A DNA stretch of 64,000 bases from Linnemannia elongata (GCA_036320915.1 JAXBDG010000012.1:732501-796500), one strand, 5' to 3'; positions 47,156-58,700 are shown, numbered from the stretch's first letter. The notes: a model not told the origin generated them from the sequence alone. Numbers and translations are program-made.

Positions 47156-48449
47156 TTATATATAATGACGAAAGTTATAGAACGCGACACAGAAGGGTCT
47201 TGAATAATTCGCTTGCTTTTCTTTGGACTATTGCATTGTGTTCTCTACCACTGCACTGTGCTGTAACTGTCCTGCATTGGACGTGGTGTCAAAGTAAAGC
47301 ACAAACGTTACAAAAAATCCTCATCACAGCAGCGTAGATGTCGAATTATTACACCGTATGAAAGCAAGGTATCAAACTGACTATCAGCGGGAAAAAGAAG
47401 AAAACTCACCTGTGGATATATAAAAAAAGGCTTTTATCTACCTTTGTATCCGATTCCCCCTCCTTCAATACAGCATATCACTCGAATATGCGTCCATCTC
47501 TCTCTTCCTCCGCCCATCAGTAGCTGTTAGAATTAAAGTTGACAAGATTGCAGTGCAAAAAAAAAAAAAAAAAACAAGACCTAAAATAGTGTGCTAGAGC
47601 CATGTTGTGCACCACCCGTGTAAAAAACGGCGTGCTAGAGCCATATTGTGCACCAACCGTGTAAAAAATGTCGTACTATCAAACAAATGCCCCTGGGTGC
47701 GCTTTTGGATGATGTCCACGATGCTGTAGAGCAGACATGGCGGCGAGATCTTGGGAGCTGATGGCGGTCATATGCCTCTGATCTGCAAAATTGAGGCAAT
47801 CCAAAACCACCAACTCGACAAGGCAATGGTCTACTCAGAAAGCCACCTTCTCATCCACTCTATCCCAAACAGAGCGTCACCTCTTCCTCTTCCTTCTGCT
47901 TTTCTCCTCCTCTCACCAAATGCTTTAAGATTCGCGGGAAAGGTCATCTCTGTCCCTAAAATAAAGGAAAACAAACAGCATTATCAAACCGCCAACGGCA
48001 AAACAGGCGACAATTGCACGGATCAACGCTTCAATTCAGCACAACCAATCCGTTCCCTAAATGCTACTATGATGTGAATGATGGCGCAGACGCTCACAAC
48101 ATGGAAGCAGACGAGAGAGAAAGGAAACCGGTTAAATGGTATAGAAGGGGAGTAGAAGGGTAGAGAAGAAAAGGAAGAAGAAAGTGAAATCTGAAGAGGA
48201 ACCGAAGAGGAGCTGAAGTGAAGGCAAAAAAATAACAAAGTCAGGGAAGGGGAGAAGAGGTATAAGAGCCAATGAAAGAAGGAAAAGCCCAAAAAAAACA
48301 TCCCTCTTATTCATATACGCCTAGAGAACGTAGGCATGCAGCACAGGCATAGAAAGGTCAAAGCAAAGATGAGGGCACACAGTGTGTGTAAGGTGCCTGA
48401 AAAGGGGATCGAAATCAGAGAAAATACAGGAATATTTATTTTTTTTCAC

Positions 48450-48484
48450 CTCCCTCCGCGAGCGAAGCCACGGGCACTAGATAG
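48450..48484 (+). other. Helitron 3' terminus, right palindrome arm
   Basis: Hairpin CCGCGAGCG...CCACGGG, then GGGCACTAG and ATAG, followed by T. It is the mirror of 40978-41012. The preceding 350 bp also resembles the 3' part of Helitron F (52260-52644), so both belong to one 3'-end family. Confidence 0.75.
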
Positions 48485-49828
48485 TATAGAGCAACACAAT
48501 AACCAAACCTGAAATGTGCCCAAATTCTTATCTCGGTGTGGGATAATGAAAAGGAGAGAACAGTTTGTGTCAGCAATGTGAGGAACACAATGAGTTGCTC
48601 ATGAAGCAATATCATGCCAAGTTGGTAGAATACAAGGCAATAATACAGCTATTTTTTTACTGTGACATCCTTACAGCTATGCCTAGGACATACCCCTACC
48701 TGCACCTTACCCGTTATCCAACAAAGCCCGGGGAATTTACGCCACTTGCGGGAAAACATCACACCTCACAAAAGTAAGTCGCCAGTATCCCTCCAACACA
48801 ATTCACGATGTATCAGTCGCTTGGCGGCCATTCACACAGGATCTCATTTGCGGACCAAACTTTGACGAGAAAGAGATGCGCTATAACTTCCAGGCAATAA
48901 CAGAGAGGCAACACTGCCACGCTTTGGTATGGACACAAGAACGCTCATCCGGCTCAAATACCAACCCAGGCTTCTCGATATGTTACAGCAAGGGACAAAT
49001 CATCCTCCCTCACATCATGCCTTACGACAAAATTATGGATCTGTTGCGACGCAAAACATCCTGTCGCGAAATCAGAAAATACAACTCAGCAATGGCGTTT
49101 GCCTCTACGATGCAGTCTGGACCACACTCTTGCCAACACTAAGAAGGGCGCATTCACGTTTCGCACTAGCGGACAAATTATAGCACACTAGACGACAATG
49201 GCCTCCCACAACATATCATTAAACTAAATGTCGGTCAGCCAATCATCCTTTTACGCAATTTTTCAACGAGAAGAGGAATGTGCAATGGTACACGACTTCG
49301 AGTATCAAAACTGGACGAATACATCTTAAAAGCAACGATCGTTACAGTATCATTCAACGTCGTTCTCATCACACTAAATCCACTCTCCCCAAAAGACGAC
49401 GGCACCACACTAATTAAATTCACACGCTTGCAACTTCTAATCCCCGACCTGCTTTCGCACTTACCATCAACAAGGCGCAATGAAAATCAATAACAACAAC
49501 AGGTGTCTATCTTCACCAACCTGTGTTTTCATGTGGGCAACTTTATGTTGCACACTCAAGATGTTCAAACCTTGACAACAAATCCTTAACCTTAACGCTC
49601 TAACAATTCTTCGACTTTCGAACACACAAACAACACCCTTTACTACAGCCAAAGGAAATTACACCAGAAACATAGTTTTCAAGGCAGCACTTTAACCAGC
49701 GCCAACTCATTCGAACGATCATACAGCAAACCGTTCATTGTTTACTTTGTACAGTACACTTCCAGGAATAAATGGACGAAACAATGCAACCCCCCACGAA
49801 GAGAACAATTCAAGTGGCAACGCCCTAG
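48481..49828 (+). pseudogene. Helitron relic H, copy 3 (right arm of the palindrome)
   Basis: This copy is collinear with 36816-38170 and ends at CTAG (49825-49828) followed by T. KYNSAMAFAS-like coding (about 49078) precedes the helicase C-terminal remnants (GQPIILLRNF at about 49235; motif VI region at about 49450-49480). The middle of the gene is absent and frameshifts are present. Confidence 0.72.
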
Positions 49829-49924
49829 TCAAAACACATACAAAATGAATGAGGATAAACCCCCAGGCTGGCAACACCTCTGGCACGTAAACACCAAACC
49901 CTGGGAGTTGAGAAAACGGTTCAG

Positions 49925-49955
49925 CTCCCGCGGCTACGCCGCGGGCACTTGCTAG
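49925..49955 (+). other. Isolated Helitron 3' end (perfect hairpin)
   Basis: CCCGCGGC-TAC-GCCGCGGG (49927-49945) is followed by CACTTG and CTAG (49952-49955), then T. It lies 3 bp upstream of the 5' TC of Helitron E, making another head-to-tail pair. The preceding element body is at most about 100 bp, so this end is truncated. Confidence 0.68.
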
Positions 49956-49958
49956 TAA

Positions 49959-50996
49959 TCTCTCTAATAAAACAAATTCGTTGCGCGCAGTCACTTAGAG
50001 CGTCAAGTGACTTAGCTCGCCGTCACACACTTAGTTCGCCGTCACACACTTAGCTCGCTGTCACACTTTCGATAAATCACCTGCCCTGACAACAAGGAAA
50101 GGAGAGTTGGATGACAGCCTGGAAGTGGATAGGGAGGAGGATGGGATGGGATAATGAGCGTAACGCTGTTTTTTGCACTTTGATCGTTCGTTGGCTCGAG
50201 TGCACTCTCTACCTTATCGCGTTTCAGTAAGCACTGCTTCACTGCTTCAGGGACATTTTTGTTTGCTTTTCATTGTTCTATTGCAGTGTGTTTTCTTTAC
50301 TTTACACACAGTATCGATCAATCTCTCTAATAAAATCAATCTCTCTAATAAAACAATCAAGGACAAAGCAAAAAGAACAAAAGTAGCAAACATTAATCAT
50401 CACAGTACCAGAGATGTCGCACTAGCACACGCTATGACAGCAAGGTACCAAGCTGACTATTGAATATCACCACCCAAAAAATCACCACCAGAAAAAAAAA
50501 AAAAAAAAAAAAAAAAAAGTGTGATAGCCCAACGCTCAGAACATTAAAGCAGAGGAGATGGTAAGGAAGCGGGTACAGGGAAGCGGGTACAGTGATACAG
50601 AGGGCAAAAAAAGAACAAAATGAGAGAAAAAAAAGAAAGAAGAGGGATAGAGTAGTGTTTTCTGATCGAATATTCGACCCCGTTAGAGTCCACTGGAAAA
50701 GTCGAGTGCAATAATTATTTGAATTGAACGTTGGGTCTCGCACGGACTCAAATATTCGATGAGAAACACTGCTAAGAGCTAAAGTAAAAAAGGAAAAGCC
50801 ACATTTCCCACCGACACACAAGGTGTCAGGTGTTCAGCCACGCAGATCGCGACAGCAATCTTAGAGCCCCTTCCTCATTTTCAGGCTATCCATTCAAAAT
50901 ACTGATACTGGGGCGAAACGGTGCCTTTAATGCTTCGCCGTCTCCCTCCCCGTCTCCTTCTCCCTCCGCGAGCGGACGCTGCGGGCACTAAGCTAG
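49959..50996 (+). mobile_element. Non-autonomous Helitron E
   Basis: It begins TCTCTCTAATAAAAC, preceded by A. It ends with hairpin CCGCGAGCG...CGCTGCGGG, then CACTAAG and CTAG, followed by T. It is an inverted relative of Helitron D (10303-11315) along its length, including the TTGATCGTTCGTTGGCTC segment and the poly-A/T tract (50492-50518). A second TCTCTCTAATAAAA motif pair near 50323-50355 lies inside. No transposase is encoded. Confidence 0.8.
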
Positions 50997-52644
50997 TCCA
51001 ATATAACAAAATCGTTGCAGGTCACCTGATTTACGATTTAGAGTTAGTTCGCAGTCACGGTAACTACCTACCTGTCCGTTTCTTCCTTTTTCGGATTTAA
51101 ACTTTGACGTTCCAAAAAAACCTACCCGTCCGTGGTGTCCGTTATTTTACAGCCACAAGTCGTGGTAGGCTCAACTAATGGCTTGTTGTTCATACGACTA
51201 TGAATAATGACTATATGATGAAGAGCATCTATGATGACAAGGAGCACCTATGATCATGAAGTGATGAAGAGCATCCTTTTCAAACAATCAAATCAAAAAA
51301 ATAAAAATAGGGCGCCTTTCTCTCTTCTCTTCCCTACTCTTTCTTTCCCATGTTGCATATTAGTTTCTGTCCATTCTCTTTTCCTTATTCTTCATTATCA
51401 TTAAGGGCACTAATCGTCGTCGTCGGCCTCCTATATATTCTCATAGGGATCAATAAAGACCGGAACCTACTTTGTCACTATCCTTTTCCCAGCTGTTTAT
51501 TTCACACTTCCTGTCTCTTCTCTCATATTTTTCTTCCTCTGCAACATTCCGATCATACCTCATACCTGTTGCCAACATGCCTCCCACTCGCACTCGCCGT
51601 GTCCCCCTTAGATCTACCTTCCCCGCCGCCGCCGCCAATGTCGATGTCACTCCTCTTGCGAACTTTGCTGGGTACAAACAAACCAAGGCGAATAACTCAA
51701 AAAGGTTGCGGCTAAGTCGGTCAGATCCTCTTCTCCCTCTGCCAGGCATATTACCGCCAACAAATCCAATACCATCTCTGTCACCACTGCCATTCCTTTC
51801 TCCTCTACCTGTCTTTCTTGATGACCAAGCTAATAGTAGTGGTACAAGTGAGGCTAGAGCCTCCCCACAGGCGGATGAACTTAATAGTACCGGTTGGAGC
51901 AAGGTGGTGAAGGTGAAGGCAAAGCATATAGCTTAAAATACTATCACATCGCGGCCTACCCCTGCTATTCCTCCTCTCCTGCCTCGCTTTCCACCAAGCG
52001 CACTATCACCACCACCACCAAGCCCAATGCCACCTCTCCCTCTTCATTCTCCTTTTCTCCTCGCCTTATCAGATGCTCCAAGTGTCGGGGAAACAATCGC
52101 CAATGGCCACAAGTCGTCTCCGTTGCTACTGTACAGGAAAACAACAGCACTATCAACAACCACTGATCAATTAATCAGCCATTGTTTAGCTCGAGTGTAT
52201 TTTCCGTCTTGCGCTCCAAGAGTATTCGCTTGCTTTTCTTTGGCGAGAGGGAACTGAACAGAAGGCGAAGAAATAACAGGGTGAGGGAAGGAGAGAAGAG
52301 GGATAAGAGCCAAGGTAAGAAGGAAAAGTCCAAAAAAAAAATCCCTCTCATTATTCATATAAGCCTAGAGAACAAAGACATACAGCACAGACATAGAAAG
52401 GTCAAAGCAAAGATCAGGGCACACAGCGTGTATGTGGTGCCTGAAAGGGATCGAAATCAGAGAAAATAAAGTAACATTTGTTTATAGCCATCCCAATGCA
52501 AAGTTGTACCAGCCACACAGATTGTGGCAATACAGAGTCCTTCAGCTATCCAACTATTGTGTCGGGCGAATGGACACCTCCAATGCTCCCCCCTTTTAGT
52601 TTTTTTCACCTCCCTCCGCGAGCGAAGTCGCGGGCACTAGCTAG
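50997..52644 (+). mobile_element. Deleted Helitron F (Helitron A relative)
   Basis: It starts TCCAATATAACAAAATCG directly after Helitron E's CTAG and ends at hairpin CCGCGAGCG...CGCGGG, CACTAG, CTAG (52641-52644), followed by T. The 5' 700 bp resembles the 5' part of Helitron A, including the first RepHel exon. The 3' part resembles the palindrome Helitron. The Rep and helicase domains are missing, so it would need help in trans. Confidence 0.75.
51577..52166 (+). pseudogene. Remnant of the first RepHel exon
   Basis: It starts MPPTRTRRVPLRSTFPAA, parallel to the Helitron A protein N-terminus, and keeps NFAGYKQTKANNS. After a run of frameshifts and a stop at 51934 it keeps the zinc-knuckle start CSKCRGNNRQWP (about 52080). 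The poly-Ser and acidic regions are shortened or lost. Confidence 0.75.
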
Positions 52645-52767
52645 TATTTTAACGAAATGACAAAATGTACTATATAGCACAGATTGTTACTGTTATGACA
52701 GACGCAGAATATGTGATTATTAACTAGGGCCATGACGTAAGGGGTTTGAGTATCAAGGTGGCGTCAG

Positions 52768-55700
52768 CTATTTACCATAACCTGAAATGGTCACAGTTGA
52801 GTTGGTCTTGAGTGCGTCAGCCAGCGCCTTGGCTCCGTCGTCTCCGATCGAGTTGAAGGACAAGTTCAAAGTGGTCAGGGCCGAGTTGGTCTTGAGTGCC
52901 TCAGCCAGCGCCTTGGCTCCGTCGTCTCCGATCGAGTTGAAGGACAAGTTCAAAGTGGTCAGGGCCGAGTTGGTCTTGAGTGCCTCAGCCAGCGCCTTGG
53001 CTCCGTCGTCTCCGATCGAGTTGAAGGACAAGTTCAAAGTGGTCAGGGTCGAGTTGGTCTTGAGTGCGTCAGCCAGCGCCTTGGCTCCGTCGAATCCGAT
53101 CGAGTTGCTCCTCAAGTACAAAGTGGTCAGGGTCGAGTTGGTCTTGAGTGCGTCAGCCAGCGCCTTGGCTCCGTCGAATCCGATCGAGTTGCTCCCCAAG
53201 TCCAAAGTGGTCAGGGTCGAGTTGGTCTTGAGTGCGTCAGCCAGCGCCTTGGCTCCGTCGAATCCGATCGAGTTGTCGTACAAGTTCAAAGTGGTCAGGG
53301 TCGAGTTGGTCTTGAGTGCGTCAGCCAGCGCCTTGGCTCCCTCGGATCCGATCGAGTTGTCGTACAAGTTCAAAGTGGTCAGGGCCGAGTTGGTCTTGAG
53401 TGCGTCAGCCAGCGCCTTGGCTCCGTCGTCTCCGATCGAGTTGTTGGTCAAGTCCAAAGTGGTCAGGGCCGAGTTGGTCTTGAGTGCGTCAGCCAGCGCC
53501 TTGGCTCCGTCGTCTCCGATCGAGTTGTCGTACAAGTTCAAAGTGGTCAGGGCCGAGTTGGTCTTGAGTGCGTCAGCCAGCGCCTTGGCTCCGTCGTCTC
53601 CGATCGAGTTGTCGTACAAGTTCAAAGTGGTCAGGGCCGAGTTGGTCTTGAGTGCGTCAGCCAGCGCCTTGGCTCCGTCGTCTCCGATCGAGTTGTCGTA
53701 CAAGTTCAAAGTGGTCAGGGCCGAGTTGGTCTTGAGTGCGTCAGCCAGCGCCTTGGCTCCGTCGTCTCCGATCGAGTTGTCGTACAAGTTCAAAGTGGTC
53801 AGGGCCGAGTTGGTCTTGAGTGCGTCAGCCAGCGCCTTGGCTCCGTCGTCTCCGATCGAGTTGTCGTACAAGTTCAAAGTGGTCAGGGCCGAGTTGGTCT
53901 TGAGTGCGTCAGCCAGCGCCTTGGCTCCGTCGTCTCCGATCGAGTTGTTGTACAAGTTCAAAGTGGTCAGGGCCGAGTTGGTCTTGAGTGCGTCAGCCAG
54001 CGCCTTGGCTCCGTCGTCTCCGATCGAGTTGTTGGTCAAGTCCAAAGTGGTCAAGGCCGAGTTGGTCTTGAGTGCGTCAGCCAGCGCCTTGGCTCCGTCG
54101 TCTCCGATCGAGTTGTTGTACAAGTTCAAAGTGGTCAGGGCCGAGTTGGTCTTGAGTGCGTCAGCCAGCACCTTGGCTCCGTCGGATCCGATCGAGTTGT
54201 CGTACAAGTCCAAAGTGGTCAGGGCCGAGTTGGTCTTGAGTGCGTCAGCCAGCGCCTTGGCTCCCTCGGATCCGATCGAGTTGCTCCCTAAGTCCAAAGT
54301 GGTCAGGGTCGAGTTGATCTTGAGCGCCTCTGCTAATATTCTAATCTCCTTTCCTCCGATCCTCCCAGATGCCAGCTCACAGGACATCTTGCAGACATGA
54401 GTGGATTTTTTTGGTGGAAACCCGAGAAACTTGATCAGTTCCCTTGCAACAACAATATGAAGTACTTTCATATTAGGAAGATCTCTGATGCGGAAAAGGA
54501 AGTCGTATTGTGTGGATGTCGTCAATACTTTGCTGACAGCGCTCGACCGAAACTGTTGGAGATCAAGTCGAAGAATCGATACTCTTGATTTCATGAGTGC
54601 ATCCTCCAGTGCTTCAAGATCACTCGTAGTGCAAGCCCAGTCCAAGTCGATGTCGAGCTCGTAGACAGATCTCGCCTTTCCCAGTGCCGAAAAGAACTGC
54701 TCTGCCAACACTCTTGACCGAAGTGCCACTGCAACCCGACCAATGCTCTTGTCGAACGAACCTCCTACGGAATCCAACATGCGCTGAAAGTCTTTGGCCG
54801 TGCTCTCTTGATAGTTCTCGCGGTAGTGGTCAATGCAGACCCATTTGACATGTCCCTCGTCCGTAACAGTTCTGTATAGATTTCCCAGCACCTTGTCTCC
54901 ATCCTTGGCCTTCAAGAAGGTGTCCAGCTTGCGTAGGTCGGCGCCTGCCAAAGCCTCCTTGTTTTGCATCTGTTTGGTGAACTCGTCAACAGCCTCGCCT
55001 TCGTTTGTAGAGACCTTGTCCATCCAGTCGATGACAGGATTCATCATTGGCTCGAAATCCTTCAATAGCTGTAGATAGGTCGCGGCTTCGTCGATGAATT
55101 CCGCGCGGACCAGGTGAGAGATAGCTGGTACAGCCACTCCGGCAACAGAAACACCGAACTTGAGCATCTTGAGGATAGTGAGGACATAAGGACCGTATTG
55201 CTGAAAGAACTCTGTGGGACGAGCGATATCGTAGCCTTCATGCTTAGCGAAATGAATCTCCGTCTTGCTGTCGATTGACTTTGTGTGTTCCCCACACTCG
55301 CACAAGAAGAAGAGCCGGAACTTGTTCGAGAATGGATTCTTGGCATCCCATCCTGAGGGGTCCTGCGGAAGGACAACAAACAGACGAGGGATCGGGTACT
55401 CGTGTAACTCATAGGTCTGGGTCAGGACCGCCTGGACACGAGACTGAAGCACAGCCAACTGGCCCAGGGCTTGGATCTGCAGCTGTTTCATCACGTCTTG
55501 GTTGTCCAGGATTTGCTTCTGCAGCTCTTCCACCTTATTCTGCTTGGCTTCCATCACTTTCTGGTTGTCAAGAACTTTTTGTTGCAGACGGTCCGCTTCT
55601 TCTTGCTTGGCATTCCCCTCTTTCCGCATGGCATTCACCTCTTTCCGCATGGCAGACATTTCTTCCAGCAACTCTGTATTCTTGGCCGCTATCATTTGAA

Positions 55701-56429
55701 AAGGTTTCAGTTCGTGCCTGAGATCTGCTTGACTGAGCCCCCCGTTGCCATCCTTGATAGCCTTGGTGAACGCCTGGTAGATGTCCGACGACGCTCGAAC
55801 AGTTTCTTGGACCTCAGGGGCCAAGAGGGAGATAAATCGCTGCTCGATCTCAGACTCCCGCGCCTTTCGTGATGCACGCGTCACAACTTGCTGAAAAAGT
55901 GTGGCTTTGGAAGAGGCATCGACATTATACAATGGACTTGATGACGTGTCAGTGCTGGCGACGGCCGTCTCTGGAGCGCGTCGAGCAACATCAAGAGCAG
56001 TAACGATATTGTCCTCAATCGCAGCATTGGCTAGAGCACCCGTGACATCAGTTTGACGATCGGTGGGATCAAATTTCGAAGGACTGACGCTGACAGATTC
56101 GATAGAGGTAGACAAGACAACATCCAGAGCCGACTGAGGACGACAGTTGACGCTATGGGGCGTGATTAAGAAAGAAGGGAATAAAATGATGAGATGATTG
56201 CTCATCATGACCATTCGTCTTGATTCATTTTTACATTCCCTTCTTACCTTTGTTGATCGAAACCCCGAAGAAACTTGATCACCGAGTTGCCATTGCGAAC
56301 GCGCTTAACTCCTGGAAACACTTGCTCAATGTCCTCCCAATAAACGATGTTCTGTCCGTCAACATGGTGGAGAGTGATTTCCACAGTATCCATGGTTTCA
56401 ATCAAGCGAAACGATTGCGTATCCTCCAT
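52768..56429 (-). CDS. LRR repeat protein 2, paralogue of LRR protein 1
   Basis: Model (minus): 56429-56248, intron of 95 bp (GTAAGA...CATAG), 56152-52768; about 1,188 aa. The exon 1 product (MEDTQSFRLIETMDTVEI..., VIKFLRGFDQQ) has the same length and intron phase as its paralogue but diverged sequence. A strong coiled coil follows (about 210-310; repeated MRKEVNA and LDNQxVM segments). Then come YELHEYPIPRLFVVLP, FRLFFLCECGEHTK, HFAKHEGYD and a hydrophobic stretch (MLKFGVSVAGVAVPAI). Eighteen LRRs of 28 residues (about residues 668-1178) end in a short cap (TVTISGYGK). There is no signal peptide and no P-loop. Function is unknown; repeat-based recognition in the cytoplasm is plausible. Confidence 0.87.
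52796..54330 (-). repeat. 84-bp tandem array encoding LRRs
   Basis: About 18 units of 84 bp (28 codons). Five consecutive units encode the same 28 residues and look nearly identical in DNA. Differences cluster in the codons for the two variable residues of LxLxxN (YD, YN, TN, GS, RS, SF). The unit length is a multiple of three, so expansion or contraction keeps the frame. Confidence 0.93.
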
Positions 56430-56919
56430 TGCTCGGGTTGGATGTTGCAGGTAAAGGGTATGGAATGAAGAAAAGAGTGACTATATGTGAGAGAAGGAAA
56501 GCAAGGAAGAATGGTGTTGGGAAAAAGAGTTTGGGTGAAAGAGATCAAAATTCAGCGCGGACCCTTTTGAATTGAGAAGTGGGCTGTCCTTCTGCTTCGC
56601 CATATCTTTGGGCAATAATTACTTTAGAGCGGGAGCATCGTTTCTACTTATCCCTTGTTGTTGGCACTAACAAACTGACAACCTCTTTATGCACAATATG
56701 CCTTGGTATTCATTAGACAATTTCGATCATGGTTGCACAAAGAAAATTTCAAGGGAACTGAGGAAAAATTCAAGGGCATGGTAGGACAAAACACATTGTT
56801 ACTCAGGGGAGAGGTCCTGGCCAGAGTGATAGGACCGCTGTTAAGTCCTCAATTGGTACGGGGGGGGATGGAGGGGTTGTGGTAGCGTAGTAATAGTGGG
56901 ATCCTAAAATAATACACGA
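56430..56919. other. Upstream region of LRR gene 2
   Basis: There is no supported gene. It probably contains the promoter and 5' UTR of the minus-strand LRR gene; a purine-rich stretch lies at 56460-56540. Confidence 0.5.
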
Positions 56920-57059
56920 CTGCAGGGCGCCAACGAGACTCTTGTCAATTCTGCTCTTGTGTAAAAGGACCTTGTATTAATAATATTGATGGGGGAAGGG
57001 TTAAGTACCTGCAGGGCGCCAACGAGACTCTTGTCAATTCTGCTCTTGTGTAAAAGGAC
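56920..57059 (+). repeat. 51-bp direct repeat, 89 bp apart
   Basis: A 51-bp sequence starting CTGCAGGGCGCCAACGAG occurs at 56920-56970 and again at 57009-57059 with no difference seen. The 38 bp between them is not repeated. It could be a small tandem duplication or paired ends of a short insertion. Confidence 0.8.
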
Positions 57060-57242
57060 AAGGAGCAGATGAAAGAGCTCGGCGCACTACTAATACTAGT
57101 CTGCTAGGAATGACTGCTAATCTAAAGCCTCGCCGCCACTGCCTAGCCACCACATCTTTTTGTAACAACATCATCTGACTTCCTTGGAATCGACACAGCA
57201 GTGATCAGAAGTTTTGCTCTCTCATGCATGCTCTTTCAGGAA

Positions 57243-57635
57243 TAACTGACTTGTGGCAGCCAAGCGTTCATAGCGACGTTGCTTTTTGATCCTTCGATGT
57301 CGGCTCTTTCTCTCCTCCCTCATTATCATTCGAGGGAGCGTCGTCGATGCTTTGTTCATTACCACTACCGCAACGTAATTATTTTTGTATTTAAGGGGAT
57401 TGTAATAGTCTTACAGACGCTGTTTCGGGAGGGGGTTAAGGCAGTTATAGGAACGCTCTGAATTCCCACAATCAGTTCTATGTGTTGAACTGACGCAGAT
57501 ATAGCTTGTTAGTCCAATGTAATGAGACAAGGAGCAAATTAACCACCTCTGCGCCCAATAAATACTGTACTGCTATACGATCGACTAGGCCACCATGACG
57601 TCGCCATGTCCGAGCAGGGCCACCATTTTGTAACA
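57243..57635 (+). mobile_element. Dispersed repeat family, copy 3 (uninterrupted)
   Basis: It runs from TAACTGACTTGTGGCAGC to CCATTTTGTAACA, about 390 bp. It contains the intact site CTCTGCGCCCAATAAAT that is split by the hAT transposon in copy 1. No reading frame of note. It could be a solo LTR, since on the minus strand it starts TGTTAC and ends CCACA, or another short non-coding element. Confidence 0.7.
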
Positions 57636-58700
57636 ACGCGTTTTATCGGTACCTAAATGTGGTCTGTGCTCAACGTGTTCTCAAACAACAAAAAAGAATT
57701 TCTTACAATACTCTGTAAATTAAATGCTTACAAGGGTGTATGCATGAAAGTGTACTATGAGTAAAGATTCGATGAAAGGGGGTCTTTTACATTAGTGTAA
57801 GACGCACTCAACGAGTGAATAAACACACATAGGTAAGCATTTCATAAAACGAAGGTCGAACAACCCAGTAAGGCTCTGGTTTTTTGGAATGTTTACAATG
57901 GCGTATCAATTAGCCCCAAATCCATTTTTTACATACTTGTAGGAACATACGGCATCGCCTTTTCTTACCCCATTGTAAACAAAACTCGATTCTGCTTCCT
58001 TTACAACTGAGTAAGGATTACAGCAGAAAGGAGGCGGTTTTTGTTTGCCGACAATTGGTCTAATCCTGGTTTGACCAGCGCTGCTGGATGCCTTAAGTCA
58101 TTTGACTAGGCGACGCCCTTATCTGTGAATTGTCCATTTTTTTTGTTTTTGCCTCATTGATTTGACAGAAGGCAACAAAAGGTGTTTGACGCCTTGAGTG
58201 TCCATTTTGCTGGCGAATTTTTTTTTGTCTTCAGGATGCCGGCCATCTTGACCTGACTTTTACATCCTTGTTACACTCATTTTTACACCCGTTCACACTT
58301 GAACCTGGCCAGAGTCGAAACACAAATTAGCCTCATCTTTCAGGCCATTACTGAACATGAACCGTCATTCGCTTTGTCTTCTTTTCAGATCTCGTCTCTT
58401 CAATCTCTCTTTATGTTCAAACACAAGGAAACAAGGCTAAATCAAGCTCCACTAAGCTCAGGATCCTACACAGTCCTTGTTTGCTCGTTTGTTTCTTTGT
58501 CAAATATGTCATACAGGACGAATAAAATAGGCAAAATATAGTTTATTCTTCGAGGTATCTTATGCCTTGCCGTCCGTGTAATTCTGCACTCAAAGAGGAA
58601 GTGATTACAGGGAGAGGTGCCAAGGACCTGATTGTGCATCTAAAGGTAGAAGAGAATAAGAATTGGTGAGAGATGAAAGGTAGAAGGAGAGGCTAAAGGA
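57636..58700. other. No supported gene
   Basis: AT-rich DNA. An 80-codon frame at 58299-58541 has a methionine start but no recognisable content, and I do not call it a gene. Confidence 0.5.

Larger units (their letters stand above)
39633..49829. repeat. Giant near-perfect palindrome (arms about 5.09 kb, 7-bp spacer)
   Basis: The sequence 39633-44727 is repeated in inverted orientation at 44735-49829, with spacer ATGTAGA at 44728-44734. Next to the centre the arms match base for base (CTATAGTAT against ATACTATAG). Further out they differ by scattered substitutions and length changes; one arm has an A-run of about 40 where the other has about 10, and they differ around 42290 versus 47155. That divergence argues against a simple assembly artefact. 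Each arm contains, from the centre outward, decayed Helitron fragments, a Helitron 3' hairpin end and an H relic. Confidence 0.92.

Noticed and set aside
39633..49829. Palindrome as a library or assembly artefact
   Set aside because: The arms differ by scattered substitutions and by homopolymer lengths, which an artefactual fold-back copy would not show; long-read confirmation would still be decisive.
52787..54400. 537-codon + strand frame of SASALAPSSPIEL-type repeats
   Set aside because: Same antisense shadow effect over the second LRR array; the minus-strand reading has a coherent protein architecture.
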